Below are positions 18,032-26,661 of a DNA stretch of 64,000 nucleotides, in pieces (positions within the stretch are counted from its first letter, which is position 1; every line of letters starts with the position of its first letter). The notes beneath the pieces were generated by a model. It ran no database searches. It saw only the letters and a program-made list of their open reading frames with translations, and was not told where the DNA came from. Source of the stretch: Yinghuangia aomiensis (lineage in GTDB: Bacteria > Actinomycetota > Actinomycetes > Streptomycetales > Streptomycetaceae); the NCBI RefSeq assembly GCF_039542225.1, contig NZ_BAABHS010000038.1, positions 10,376 through 74,375 on the forward strand, given 5' to 3'. A program made the translations under genes and the position numbers.

Positions 18032-18811
18032 ATGACCGGCACGCCGGAGAACGGTTCGTGCGAGCCCGGCTGGCGGCAGAGCACCCCCGCGCTCCATCAC
18101 GCCCAACTCGACGCCCGCCGCGGCTGCGACGAGCACCCGGGGCAGCCGTACGGCGCGTCCTGCCCCATCTGCCACCCCCCTGCACCCCGACCGGCGGCAT
18201 CGGCGGCCCGACCACCAGAACCCGCGGGACCGGCCCCGGTCATGCGCGGCCAGGCACCCCCGGTGCAGCCCGAGACGTTCCTGCCGCCGGACGTCGACGA
18301 CTGGTGCCCGCGCCACCCCGGCGGCCGAGTGGGTTCCTGCGCCGGGTGCCGCGCGGACGTCATCGCCCCGACCCCGTCGCCGCACCTCATGGCGGAAGGC
18401 CTCCCGCGCAGCCGCATGGACGCGGTCATCGCCTACCTGCAGGAGGAGGACCGCAGGCTGTCGCGCCACGGCGGGCCGGGCTGCGCCTGCCAGGAATGCC
18501 GCGACTCGGGCGTCTTCCGCTGGGAGGGGTGCGAATGCTGCGGCGCCGCCATGCGCCCGCAAGACAAGGCCCAGCGCGGGGGCCTGTGCCGACCATGCGA
18601 CGACCTCGCCCAAGACCTGCGCGCCGGACGTCCGCTGCCCCAGCCACCGCCGCTGCCGCCAGCGGCCCAGGCGGCCCGCGCCGCCGTCCAAGCCGCAAAA
18701 GCTGGCAGCATCGCAGCCCGACGGGCCGAGGAATGGCGGAAGCTCCGTCCGCGGTCCCCAGACCAACGCCGAAGCGGCGACGCCCCGTTCAACGCACGGG
18801 ACAGCACATAG
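18032..18811 (+). CDS. Cys-rich hypothetical protein
   Basis: 259 residues from ATG 18032. Cysteine clusters recur (CDEHPGQPYGASCPIC; WCPRHPGG with SCAGC; CACQECRDSG; GCECCGAAM; GLCRPC), so it probably binds several zinc ions. The C-terminal third is Pro/Ala-rich and charged. The CxxC-His pattern in the N-terminal half is like the multi-finger plasmid protein on the opposite strand at 16.2-17.7 kb. The upstream in-frame extension to 17711 has poor coding character and was not used. Function is unknown. Confidence 0.55.
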   Translation: MTGTPENGSCEPGWRQSTPALHHAQLDARRGCDEHPGQPYGASCPICHPPAPRPAASAARPPEPAGPAPVMRGQAPPVQPETFLPPDVDDWCPRHPGGRVGSCAGCRADVIAPTPSPHLMAEGLPRSRMDAVIAYLQEEDRRLSRHGGPGCACQECRDSGVFRWEGCECCGAAMRPQDKAQRGGLCRPCDDLAQDLRAGRPLPQPPPLPPAAQAARAAVQAAKAGSIAARRAEEWRKLRPRSPDQRRSGDAPFNARDST

Positions 18812-19249
18812 CCACCCGGCACATCGACCTTGTCGCAACGTCCGCGCGTACACATCCGGGCCACGACCGGCGTGTCCGCCGTCCTGGGTGGCCAGAACGG
18901 CACTCTGGCGCGCATGCGGCCGGGCGGCTCACCGCCACCACCACTCCAGGAGGCGGGCCCGACCTCGGCCGCGCGCTCCTTCCTTCGTACCAAAACTGGC
19001 GCCGACCACGTCGACTGCGGATCGTCGGCGTCGGGCCTGTACACACGCACCGCAGGCCCTCGCCCATCGGCGAAGGCCTGCGGTGCGCACAGGTTCAGAC
19101 AGAGGCGACGACCAGCGCTGCCGGGACGAGCCAGCCGACGCGCCAGGCTTTGTCCAGCGCGTAAGACCTCAGTCCCAGGCGTGCCGCAGGCCTGCCCTCC
19201 GCGTCCACTGGGCACCGGGAGGTGTGCGCCGTGGCCAGGCGGTCCGGCC
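18812..19249 (+). other. gene-poor stretch between convergent genes
   Basis: No gene is supported here. The open frames in this stretch are low-complexity and lack family similarity. It holds one strong hairpin, listed separately, that can serve both converging transcription units. Confidence 0.5.
19046..19087 (+). terminator. bidirectional hairpin terminator
   Basis: Perfect 13-bp inverted repeat CGCACCGCAGGCC / GGCCTGCGGTGCG (19046-19058 and 19075-19087) around a 16-base loop that can pair further. It sits between the + gene ending at 18811 and the - gene ending at 19250. No T-run follows, as usual in streptomycetes. Confidence 0.65.
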
Positions 19250-20329
19250 CTATGCCGCGTCGGTGTCGGGGTCCGCGGCGCCGTCGCGGTCGTCCAGTTC
19301 GATGCGGACGCGCTTGCCATCGGTGGCCAGGTGGGTCAGCCGATCGGCGATCCGCTGGTAGAAGCCCTGGGCCAGCGCCCAGTCGCCGGACTCGTCGCGG
19401 TTGCTCTTGGTCTTCCACAGGGAGATCAGCACGGCGATCAGGGACCTGCCCGACAGTTCCCCTTCGACACGTCCGTCCTCGAGGGCCGTGACCTGGGGAG
19501 GGTGACGGAAGTGCTGGTGGGCGCCGGCCTTCGCGACGAGGAACTCCCAGGTGTCGCGGTGGCACAGCACCGGGGCGGAGGAGATCCGGGCTGCGGCAAG
19601 GAGCAGATCCTCGTGGTCCTTCATGGCGGCTGCTGCGGATGCCGCCTGCGCGTCGTCGCCGGCCGCGGGTGGCTGCGGGTCCTGTGTCGCGTCGGCGGGG
19701 ATGCGCAGTGCCGCGATTGCGTCGCGGAGTTCGGCGACCTCGCGGCGCAGGTCCTCATAAGCGTTGCCCGCGACGATCTCGCGCAGTTGGGCGAGGACGT
19801 CTCCGACCACCGCGGGCGGTTCCGCGTCGTTGTGTCCGGCGGGGTCCGGGTCCGGGGTGGCGGGCGTGTCGTGCACGGGTGCGGCCTCCGTCGTGGGGTC
19901 GGGCGCGGCGATCACGTTCTCGTCGGTCGGCGACGTGCCCGTGGCCGGTGGGACGGGCGCAGCGCCTTCCAGGGCGTGAGCGGACTGCGTTTCAGGGTCG
20001 GGGGGTTCGGCCTGCGTGGGCGGTGCGGTGGGGGCGGGGTTCGGGTCGGTCTGCTGGAGGAGGGTCCGGAGCTCGCGGAGGTCCTGGCGCAGGTCCTGCA
20101 CGGCGCCGGCCGTCGCGGCGGAGTTGCGGGCTGCGCGGACGTCGGCGCGCAGTGCGGTGATCTCCCCTGTCAGCACCCGCACGGATTCCTCGCGGGACCG
20201 GTCGACCGCGGCACGGACCGCGTCCGCGTGCGCGGCGACGGCCTGCTCCACCCTGGCTGTGTTCTCGCGCGTGTTCTGACGGGTCTCCTGTCCATCGCCG
20301 AGCAGCGTGCTCAGCTCGCCTTTCCGCAC
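19250..20329 (-). CDS. coiled-coil plasmid protein (KfrA-like layout)
   Basis: 359 residues from GTG 20329, which has AGGGGGAG just upstream. Residues ~10-90 are a heptad-like helix (ENTARVEQAVAAHADAVRAA; LTGEITALRADVRAARN; DLRQDLRELRTLLQQ). A Pro/Asp/Thr-rich spacer follows to ~165, a second helical stretch (LRREVAELRDAIAALR) comes next, and a conserved folded domain fills ~220-359 (LLLAAARISSAPVLCHRDTW; LSGRSLIAVLISLWKTK). The architecture is like KfrA-type or partition-accessory proteins, but no DNA-binding motif is obvious. Identification is tentative. The frame upstream of 20329 is remnant sequence. Confidence 0.6.
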   Translation of the reverse strand: MRKGELSTLLGDGQETRQNTRENTARVEQAVAAHADAVRAAVDRSREESVRVLTGEITALRADVRAARNSAATAGAVQDLRQDLRELRTLLQQTDPNPAPTAPPTQAEPPDPETQSAHALEGAAPVPPATGTSPTDENVIAAPDPTTEAAPVHDTPATPDPDPAGHNDAEPPAVVGDVLAQLREIVAGNAYEDLRREVAELRDAIAALRIPADATQDPQPPAAGDDAQAASAAAAMKDHEDLLLAAARISSAPVLCHRDTWEFLVAKAGAHQHFRHPPQVTALEDGRVEGELSGRSLIAVLISLWKTKSNRDESGDWALAQGFYQRIADRLTHLATDGKRVRIELDDRDGAADPDTDAA

Positions 20330-20504
20330 GAACTCCCCCTTCTCCCCCGCACGTTGGCGGGCGGTAGCGGAGTGATCCCTTTCCGTGCCCAACCAGCGGC
20401 ATGCCGCCGCGACCGAAAGCCCACGAACATGACCGAAAGCCACCCCCACGCCCTCGGAAGGCGACCTCAGGCCGACTCGCGCAGCCCCGACGCAGGACCG
20501 AGTG

Positions 20505-20576
20505 TTGGCAGGTGCGGGCCGCACGGTCGCGCGCCGCCTGCCGACGTGGGCGCTGGTAGGCGTCGGACCTGCGGCC
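20505..20576 (-). repeat. diverged copy of the 21322-21395 segment
   Basis: About 72 bases matching 21322-21395 at most positions. On the minus strand both encode SDAY-RxR-QAARDRAAR. This copy has no intact reading frame around it, so it is a remnant of a duplicated gene. Confidence 0.6.
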
Positions 20577-20684
20577 AGCACGCCGAGACCTCAATTCGCG
20601 GCGACGCGGAAGCGTCCGGCTGATTCCGTCGCCGGATTTCAAGGTCGCCGGGAGACGCGGTGGGTACGCCGTTCGCGCAGCGCG

Positions 20685-20716
20685 CATGTGCACACTTCCG
20701 TAATGTGGTGTGCATG
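20685..20716 (+). promoter_or_regulatory. inverted repeat over the start of the RelB-like gene
   Basis: CATGTGCACAC (20685-20695) and GTGTGCATG (20708-20716) form an imperfect inverted repeat ending inside the antitoxin start codon. This position is typical of operators bound by antitoxin or toxin-antitoxin complexes for autoregulation. The role is inferred from position. Confidence 0.4.
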
Positions 20717-20998
20717 ACAGAGACGACGTATTCGATCGTGGAGGCCCGCGCCAAACTGGGCGCCATCGCGCGGGAGGTCGGCGTCACCCGCGAGCCGGTC
20801 GCGATCACCGACCACGGCAAGACCATCGCCATACTCGTCAGCCCCGCCGATGCCTTGGAGCTCCAGGAGATGCGCGCCCTGGCCGCCTACCGTGCCCGGC
20901 AGGCACACGGCGACGACGCAGGCGTCCCCCACGACGAGGCGTACCGCCGCGTCTTCGGAAGCGACCAGGCTGCCGGCCAGGCGGGCCGCGAGGCGTGA
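20714..20998 (+). CDS. Phd/YefM-type (RelB-like) antitoxin
   Basis: 94 residues from ATG 20714. TTYSIVEARAKLGAIAREV followed by EPVAITDHGKTIAILVSPAD is the full Phd/YefM DNA-binding fold. The C-terminal half is helical and acidic, suited to cover the toxin active site. The toxin gene starts within its stop codon (GTGA). The pair is intact and probably stabilises the replicon. An inverted repeat lies across the start. Confidence 0.85.
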   Translation: MTETTYSIVEARAKLGAIAREVGVTREPVAITDHGKTIAILVSPADALELQEMRALAAYRARQAHGDDAGVPHDEAYRRVFGSDQAAGQAGREA

Positions 20999-21240
20999 GC
21001 CACGAGGTCATCTGGGAACCCGAGGCCCTCGCTCAAGCGGAACGCCTCGCCAAGGACGACCCCGACGGCGTGCGGCAGGTGTTCGCCGCCGTCGACCGCC
21101 TCGCTGAGAACCCCCGGCCCGACGGCGCGTTCGGCAGCGCCGACCTGCTGCGCATCCACGTCGGCGTCTACCGCGTGCTGTACGAGGTCAACGACCGGCA
21201 GGTCCGCGTCACCGTCATCCACCTCGGACGCCTGCGCTGA
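20995..21240 (+). CDS. RelE/ParE-superfamily toxin
   Basis: 81 residues from GTG 20995, overlapping the antitoxin stop. The RelE pattern is clear: HEVIWEPEALAQAERLAKDD, then LAENPRPDGAFGSADLLRIH, then VGVYRVLYEVNDRQVRVTVI and HLGRLR. The order of basic residues (R in LLRIH and YRVLY, H in IHLG) fits an mRNA-cleaving or ribosome-dependent RelE. The length is normal. Together with the preceding gene it forms a complete type II module. Confidence 0.85.
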   Translation: MSHEVIWEPEALAQAERLAKDDPDGVRQVFAAVDRLAENPRPDGAFGSADLLRIHVGVYRVLYEVNDRQVRVTVIHLGRLR

Positions 21241-21269
21241 TGCCCCTGACGCGGTAGGGCGCAGGCGGT

Positions 21270-21557
21270 TCACGCGGTGTCCCGCAGTGGTGCCTGGGCG
21301 GCCGCCGGGGCCGTCGTGATGGTCGGCAGGTTGCGCGCGGCACGGTCCCGCGCAGCCTGCTGCCGGGCCCGCAGGTAGGCGTCCGAACCGCGGCCGGGCC
21401 CGGTCTGCCCGGCGTCCTGGTCCTGGCGGGCGAGCACCGCGCGGAAGGCGGCCTCGGGCTCGCGGTGCGAGGCCAGGTCCCGGTCCTGCCGCTCGATCGC
21501 GGCCCGGACCGCGGGAGCGATCTGCTTCTCTGGGGCGGCTGCGCGGTGCGCGGCCAC
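21270..21557 (-). CDS. small helical hypothetical protein
   Basis: 95 residues from GTG 21557. Highly charged helical sequence (KQIAPAVRAAIERQDRDLAS; EAAFRAVLARQDQDAGQ), then SDAYLRARQQAARDRAARN, a segment that recurs as a remnant at about 20505-20576. It follows the DciA-like pseudogene by 9 bases on the same strand, so it is the last gene of that unit. No known fold or function. Confidence 0.45.
   Translation of the reverse strand: MAAHRAAAPEKQIAPAVRAAIERQDRDLASHREPEAAFRAVLARQDQDAGQTGPGRGSDAYLRARQQAARDRAARNLPTITTAPAAAQAPLRDTA
21322..21395 (-). repeat. second copy of the SDAY-segment repeat
   Basis: Copy lying within the gene at 21270-21557; partner at 20505-20576, about 0.8 kb away in the same orientation. 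The pair could recombine, and it flanks the RelB/RelE module. Confidence 0.6.
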
Positions 21558-21566
21558 GGCCTGCCG

Positions 21567-22108
21567 TTATCCGGGCGTCGGTTCGGGCCGGGCTGCGGGC
21601 GGGGCTGGTGCGGGCGCAGTGCTCGTGTCGGTGGCGGCTACGGGCGCTGCGGGCGTGGTCCTGGCCGCCGGGGACAGCACGCGGATGCTGCGGACGGTGG
21701 CCGCGCCGGTGTGGTCGGTGATGCGCTGCAGGAGTGCGGGGGTCTGGAGGCGCAGGTGGGTGGCCCAGGACGCGGAGTCCGGGCGCAGGTCCAAGCGGCC
21801 GGTGGCCGGGTCGAACGCGGCGGCTTGGACGTGGCCGGCGAGGTTCGGGGCGATGCGCTCCCAGTCGGCCAGGATCCCGGCGCCGGCGGCCAGTACCTGC
21901 CAGGCCCGCGCGGCGACCAAGCCCTCGAGGACGGCGGTGAGCCCCAGCGGATCGCGACCGTTCCGCCGGGCCTGCGGGCGCGCGGTGCCGGAGCCGGGCG
22001 GCCGGCGCTTTGGGCGGCAGCTGCACGGGCGGCGCGCAGGGCGACCCTGGCCAGGTCCATCCCCGACGTCCCGGGCGTCCCGGCTCCCGCCGAGTCCGGG
22101 CCTGTCAC
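21567..22108 (-). pseudogene. DciA-like (DUF721) protein, one frameshift
   Basis: GTG 22108 overlaps the stop of the upstream winged-helix gene. The N-terminus MDLARVALRAARAAAAQ is the signature opening of streptomycete DUF721 proteins. After a shift near 21990 the rest is in another frame: RNGRDPLGLTAVLEGLVAAR, then WERIAPNLAGHV, LDLRPDSASWATHLRLQTPA and VRSIRVLSP, matching the KH-like DUF721 domain. DciA proteins help load the replicative helicase, so a plasmid copy beside a putative replication/partition gene is meaningful. The single indel may be real or an assembly error. Confidence 0.6.
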
Positions 22109-23556
22109 CACGCCACCGCGGCCGGTGCGGCGGTGCGCTGTTTGTGCAGGACCCAGTCGACCAGGCGGTTCGTGTACAGCCGCCGCGCGAACGCCTCGCC
22201 CATCAGGTCGATGGTCGACAACACCGCGTCGTGGTCCTGCTCCCCCAGGCGCCGCAGCTGGAGGACCTCGTCCCGGGTCAGGTCCTCCAGCTCCAGGACC
22301 TGGTCGTCGACGTGGTGCACAGTCGCCCCGTCGACGCCGTCCCGGGCCTGGTCGACCGAGGCGAACGCGCTCTCCACGTCGGCCGCCGGCTCCGCCGTGA
22401 CCGGGAGCTGCCAGGTGCCGGACATCCACACGTGCTCGGCGTGCCGGGCACGCGCGGCCCGGGCGGAGTCGCGCCAGTGCTCCACCTGCACGGCCCGCTC
22501 CGCTGCGGTGCGCCACCCGCGCAGCGTGGTGACCCCCCGCAGCCGAGACGCCAGCAGCCCGGACGGGCGGCGGGCGCCCGCGGCCGGGGCATCGACGGTG
22601 GCCAGCCAGGCGGCCACCTCCGCGCAGGTCCATCCGGCGTCGGAGACCTCGCCGACCACCCACGCGACTCGAGGCACGGAGGCCTTCGCCAGCCACGAGA
22701 TCTCGCGGACGAGCGCCGCGGCGAGGTGGAACCGGCGGCCGACCTTGTTCAGAGCCCGGCGGCGGGGCTCGCACGGCGCGGTCTGCTGTTCGGCCGCGGT
22801 GCTCGGGGCGGTGGTCGTGTCGGTGCCGGGTGCGTGATCGTGCGTCCCGCTTGCGAGCCCCGTCTCTAGAGGGACCACAGGAGAAAGTCCCGTAGAAGAC
22901 CCTGAAGTACGAGCCTGCATTGGGGTGCAACGGCCGGAGTGATCCACAGCCGCCCCGGAGCCGTCCGTCTCGCCCCCCGCCAAGGTCTCCTCCGGCACGT
23001 TCACCTGCGGCTTCGCGACCGGTCCCGTGCCCGGCACTGTTGCGGCCGTGCGCGGCGCCCGGACCTTTCGCGAGGCCTTCCGTGCCAGCCTCGCGACCAG
23101 GTCGCGGCCGGCCTCGGCGATCCCCGTCATCCGCCGCGTCGGGCCCTCGCCGGTCGTACGGATGCCCAACGCGGCGTCATAGGCGGGCGGAATCACCAAC
23201 GCGAACTCGCTGGCCCGCGCCGCCTTGCCCCGGTACCGGGTGCCCTTCTCGATGTAGACCAGCAGCCCTGACTCCCGCAGCATCCCCAGGTGGTACTCCA
23301 CCGCCCGCTCGCTCATCTTCAGCCGACGCGCCAGGAACTCCACCCCCGGACGGCACGGCGACAGTGCCGCCAACTCCTGTGCGACCCGCAGCGTCGTGAC
23401 GTTCATCGCCCTCGGCCCATGTGATCGCAACGGCACGTAGCAACCCGACCCGACCACCCAGTGCCCGGCCTGCATCCACGAATGGCCGTCTTGCGTCACC
23501 CGGCCCCGTGTCGTCTCCACCCACTGCTCCGACGCTGGCACCCACAGCCGCGGCAA
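22105..23556 (-). CDS. winged-helix protein, possible plasmid replication/regulatory protein
   Basis: 483 residues from ATG 23556. Residues ~52-105 form a clear winged helix: TLRVAQELAALSPCRPGVEF, then ARRLKMSERAVEYHLGMLRE and SGLLVYIEKGTRYRG. The middle is disordered (Thr/Pro/Ser). A C-terminal helical domain (about 285-483) reads RALNKVGRRFHLAAALVREI, PRVAWVVGEVSDAGWTCAEV and DLMGEAFARRLYTNRLVDWV. The DWxxEV/AxWL style of the second domain recalls streptomycete plasmid replication initiators and their helicase-loader-like partners. It is followed by a DciA-like gene in ATGA/GTGA overlap, which supports a replication role. That role is inference. Confidence 0.6.
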   Translation of the reverse strand: MPRLWVPASEQWVETTRGRVTQDGHSWMQAGHWVVGSGCYVPLRSHGPRAMNVTTLRVAQELAALSPCRPGVEFLARRLKMSERAVEYHLGMLRESGLLVYIEKGTRYRGKAARASEFALVIPPAYDAALGIRTTGEGPTRRMTGIAEAGRDLVARLARKASRKVRAPRTAATVPGTGPVAKPQVNVPEETLAGGETDGSGAAVDHSGRCTPMQARTSGSSTGLSPVVPLETGLASGTHDHAPGTDTTTAPSTAAEQQTAPCEPRRRALNKVGRRFHLAAALVREISWLAKASVPRVAWVVGEVSDAGWTCAEVAAWLATVDAPAAGARRPSGLLASRLRGVTTLRGWRTAAERAVQVEHWRDSARAARARHAEHVWMSGTWQLPVTAEPAADVESAFASVDQARDGVDGATVHHVDDQVLELEDLTRDEVLQLRRLGEQDHDAVLSTIDLMGEAFARRLYTNRLVDWVLHKQRTAAPAAVAW

Positions 23557-24396
23557 CTCGCCCTAGACCGGCGCGAACCTCGCCACCAGTCGCCGAGCCT
23601 TGATCACGGGCGACGCCTTGTGCGGCGTGGCCTGCCTCGGGAGCGTTCCGGACGGCTTGCGAGGGCTGGGCACCGGCACCGTGGCGGCGGAGTCCGCTGC
23701 CACCGCGCTCACCGGCCCACCCACACGGCCCCGCTCGTGGCACCGCCAGCACGGGCACCCGACGAACAGGACAGAGGAACAAGGACACGCGCGGGCGCGA
23801 GGGCGCAGGTGCTCGGCTGTCGTGTGACATCAATGCGCGAGAAGGATGCGCTCACGCCTTGGCCGGGTGTTGCGCAGGCGCGCCGATGCGACGCCAACAA
23901 GAGAGTTTCGTCGGTGGGTTGCCCGGTCAGCCCCTGTTGCCGCGCCGACACCGTACGCCTACCAGCCGCCGGCAGAGGCGTGGGACACGTGAAATCAGTC
24001 ACCCTCGAACGGGTGAACCCCTGCTCACGGCAGGCGAAACGCCGCACGCGGGCATGCCAAAGCTGGCAACCCGCCCCCGAGACATGCAAAATGAACTCCT
24101 CGCGTGCATGCGCACGCGGGCATGCCAAAGCCCTGCGGCGCTGGTGTGGGTTCTGGAGCGAACCGAGATCGAACTGTTCGACCGGCGGCAACCGGGCGAA
24201 CAGTCCCTTCGGAGGAGCGGCAAACTCCTTCGGTGTTGGGCGGGCCGCTGAGCCAGGTGACGGCAAATCACCGAGGACTCAGGGCCCGGGGCGGCAGAAG
24301 ACCCGTTGAGGGCCGCCGCGCCGAAGACGCGCTACGTCATCCCGCCTCCATCCTCAACAGAGGTCGGGGCGAGGGTGCGTGCAGGCAACACGAAAG

Positions 24397-24445
24397 CCCC
24401 GCCGAAGAGCCAGCGGTCGGAGTACACGCTGGCACCACGGCGGGG
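24397..24445 (+). terminator. nested hairpin
   Basis: Outer stem CCCCGCCG (24397-24404) with CGGCGGGG (24438-24445), and an inner stem GCCAGCG (24409-24415) with CGCTGGC (24427-24433) around an 11-base loop. The structure could be a terminator, or the core of a small structured RNA or attenuator. There is no neighbouring gene to decide. Confidence 0.45.
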
Positions 24446-24540
24446 TTCTGTGCGTGAAGGCACGTACACGGGTACCCTGAAGATCACGTCGCCACCTTCG
24501 GATAGAAGACGTTAGGTGCGGCAGGCTTTCGGACCTTGTA

Positions 24541-24571
24541 GGAGGGGTCCGTTGGCCACTGTGGCCCCTCC
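24541..24571 (+). terminator. short hairpin, terminator-like
   Basis: GGAGGGG (24541-24547) pairs with CCCCTCC (24565-24571) around a 17-base loop. It lies in the gene-poor stretch 150 bases after the nested hairpin. Confidence 0.35.
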
Positions 24572-24957
24572 CGCCTTGCCAAGGGCGGTCGACGGGGCCA
24601 CTTCAATTTTTGATCAATGCTGCGGGCCACTGTATCCCCACGGAGGTACCCGGGGTGCCTATGAGTTGCCGTGTCGCAGCTGGCGAGGTGGCCACGGCAG
24701 CACTGACTGAACCTCCTTCAGAATCTATGAAATGGGGGCGAAAGCCGCGTCGGATCCGGCCCCGGAGTCCGACGCGGCGGTGTTTGTGCGTCAGCCAGGT
24801 TCACCCAGGTGGAGGTGGGCATTGACGCGCCGGGCCGCCTCGGCGAGTTCTGGGAGTTCGACGACCGACCAGCATCTTGCAGTTGTTCCACGCCGGTGCA
24901 GTCGGGGCCGCGAAGCCGCCGTCGTCCGCGACGGCGCCACCGTCGCGCGCATTTCTG

Positions 24958-25440
24958 CAGCCGGCCTCGCTGCCACCGCTGGTATCACCCATACCCGACC
25001 CGACCACATGGACCCGCTCCCCCAGCCAGCTGCTTCGCTCGGACAGGCAGTCCTCCTCGCCGGGGGGCTCGCCCCCGCCACCGTCCAATCGCGCGCCGGC
25101 ATCCAGCACGACGGCGTCTGGGTGTTGTCCGTCGACGCAGCCGATTTCCCGGGCGCGGCCGACCTTGCGGACGAGCACCCGGACACGGTCCCGGGCCGGA
25201 CTGGACCACTTGGCGCGAGGAACCGCCCAGCGCCTACATCACCGCCGTCTCCGACAGCCTGACCGACGGCTTCGGATGGCCGTCGCCGAGACGAACACCC
25301 ACGGATTCTCCGTTGACTTCTCCCCCAAGGAACCCGAACCCCACCGCGGCTGGACTGACCGCCAGGCCGCGGGAGACTACTGGTGGGCCACCTTCATCCC
25401 CAGCCGAGGATGGGAATGCGGGATGAAGGCCTCCGGGCCG
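24958..25440 (+). pseudogene. unrecognised gene remnant with frameshifts
   Basis: Three frames in succession give gene-like sequence. First comes LPQPAASLGQAVLLAGGLAP with GVWVLSVDAADFPGAADLAD, then from about 25195 DWTTWREEPPSAYITAVSDS, then from about 25275 MAVAETNTHGFSVDFSPKEP with DYWWATFIPSRGWECGMKAS. Together they look like one small acidic protein of ~150 residues broken by two indels. I do not recognise the family. Confidence 0.3.
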
Positions 25441-25694
25441 CACCGCCCGCGCGGCCGCAGCCCACACGGGCTGCCCAGCCCTGGCCCGCCGACCCTGGAC
25501 ACCCCGGTGAGGTGGCTGTGTACCTGAACCTTGCCCTGGAACGCGGGCTGCTGCGCCGAGCCTTCTGGCGGAGGTTCCTGACACGTCCGTGCTGTCGATG
25601 GGATGCCTGGGCGGTACGAGTGTTGACGTTGACTCCCCAGCTGCAGATACGGATTGGTGGCTGACTGCCCCGTGTTCGCGTCTGATCAACCGGA

Positions 25695-25736
25695 AAGGCC
25701 TTGCTCCCCCGCAAACTTCTGGGGGAGCAAGGCCTT
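25695..25736 (+). terminator. perfect 16-bp hairpin
   Basis: AAGGCCTTGCTCCCCC (25695-25710) and its exact complement at 25721-25736 around a 10-base loop. It is very stable and lies 186 bases downstream of the minus-strand parA operon end, so it may terminate both strands. No poly-T is present. Confidence 0.7.
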
Positions 25737-25921
25737 CGGCGTGGCGGAGGTACCAGACTCTGGGCCCTGCCCCCGACAGCCGGACGGTGCAGCAGATCCG
25801 TCTGGCGGCGGGTACAGAGCAGTTCTGTCACCGTGGCCTGAACCTTGCCGAGCGCTGGGTGTCCCATTGCTCTGGAGCCGGCAGCTGTTGGCGGCTGTGG
25901 CTGCTCGGGCCACGGCCTTGC

Positions 25922-26659
25922 CTAGTCGCTCGTCTCGTTCTCGTCCTGGGGCGAGTCAAGCTGGCCTGGCCGGTCTTTCCGGCCGGGGAGGTAGTAGTTG
26001 AGGCTGATGGCGATCAGCTTGTTGCGGTCTGGCACCCCGGCCTCAAGGACAGCCCTGTCGATTTCGGCCAGGTCTTCATCGGGGATGCGGACGTGGATGG
26101 ACTGGGAGCCGGTGCCAGCGTAAGCGCGGTCCTTTATGGCGCGGTTGGCACCGAAGCGGCGGGTTTTGGCTGGCGGCAGAGATGCAGCGACTACGGTTTT
26201 CCAGCCGGCTTCGTCGGCGGCTTCCAGCGCGGCGAAGATGAACTCGAGGTGGCTGGTGCGGCTGCCGGTGGTGAGCGCTTTGGCGTAGGCGCGATCGAGA
26301 CGGCGGCGGACGCCTGCCGAGACGGAGAAGCTGACCGGGGCCCCGTAGGCGCGCAGATCACGCGCAGGCGGCCTCGGAGCGGTGTCCTGGGCGCTGGTGC
26401 GGGGTGTCTTCGTGGCCTCATTGTCGGCGGCAGAGGCCGGGGCCGGGGCGGGGTCCGGGAGTTGCTGGGGTAGCGGCTGCGAGATCCCGTCGTCGACGGG
26501 CTGCGTGATCGGCTCAGGCTCGGTGTGCTGAGTCGGCTGAGGAATTGCTTGCGCGGCGGGGGTGGTGTCGTGCGCGGCGGGGCGGTTCTTGCGCCCGCGG
26601 AGTGCCGAGAGCGAGGGCGGGGCGTAGACGTCGTGTGTGTCGGTTTCGTTGGTGGCCAC
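25922..26659 (-). CDS. ParA partner protein with C-terminal ribbon-helix-helix
   Basis: 245 residues from GTG 26659, three bases after the parA stop. An Ala/Pro/Gln-rich disordered half (to ~125) is followed by VSFSVSAGVRRRLDRAYAKA and TSHLEFIFAALEAADEAGW. The C-terminal module is SIHVRIPDEDLAEIDRAVLE followed by NKLIAISLNYYL, a ribbon-helix-helix fold. The acidic, Asp/Glu-rich tail ends at TSD. Such RHH proteins take the place of ParB as centromere-binding partners of plasmid ParA. It likely also represses the operon, whose upstream region is the AT-richer tract at 27.7-28.8 kb. Confidence 0.75.
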   Translation of the reverse strand: MATNETDTHDVYAPPSLSALRGRKNRPAAHDTTPAAQAIPQPTQHTEPEPITQPVDDGISQPLPQQLPDPAPAPASAADNEATKTPRTSAQDTAPRPPARDLRAYGAPVSFSVSAGVRRRLDRAYAKALTTGSRTSHLEFIFAALEAADEAGWKTVVAASLPPAKTRRFGANRAIKDRAYAGTGSQSIHVRIPDEDLAEIDRAVLEAGVPDRNKLIAISLNYYLPGRKDRPGQLDSPQDENETSD

Positions 26660-26661
26660 GC

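Larger units (their letters stand above)
23557..24957 (+). other. 1.4-kb gene-poor stretch
   Basis: No coding region is supported. The open frames have no family character and poor codon bias. G+C varies locally (lower near 24050-24120 and 24600-24720). It contains repeated short GCATGC/CGGGCATGCCAAAGC motifs at about 24050 and 24117, and two hairpins listed separately. It is likely regulatory, or a degraded spacer upstream of the winged-helix gene. Confidence 0.4.
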
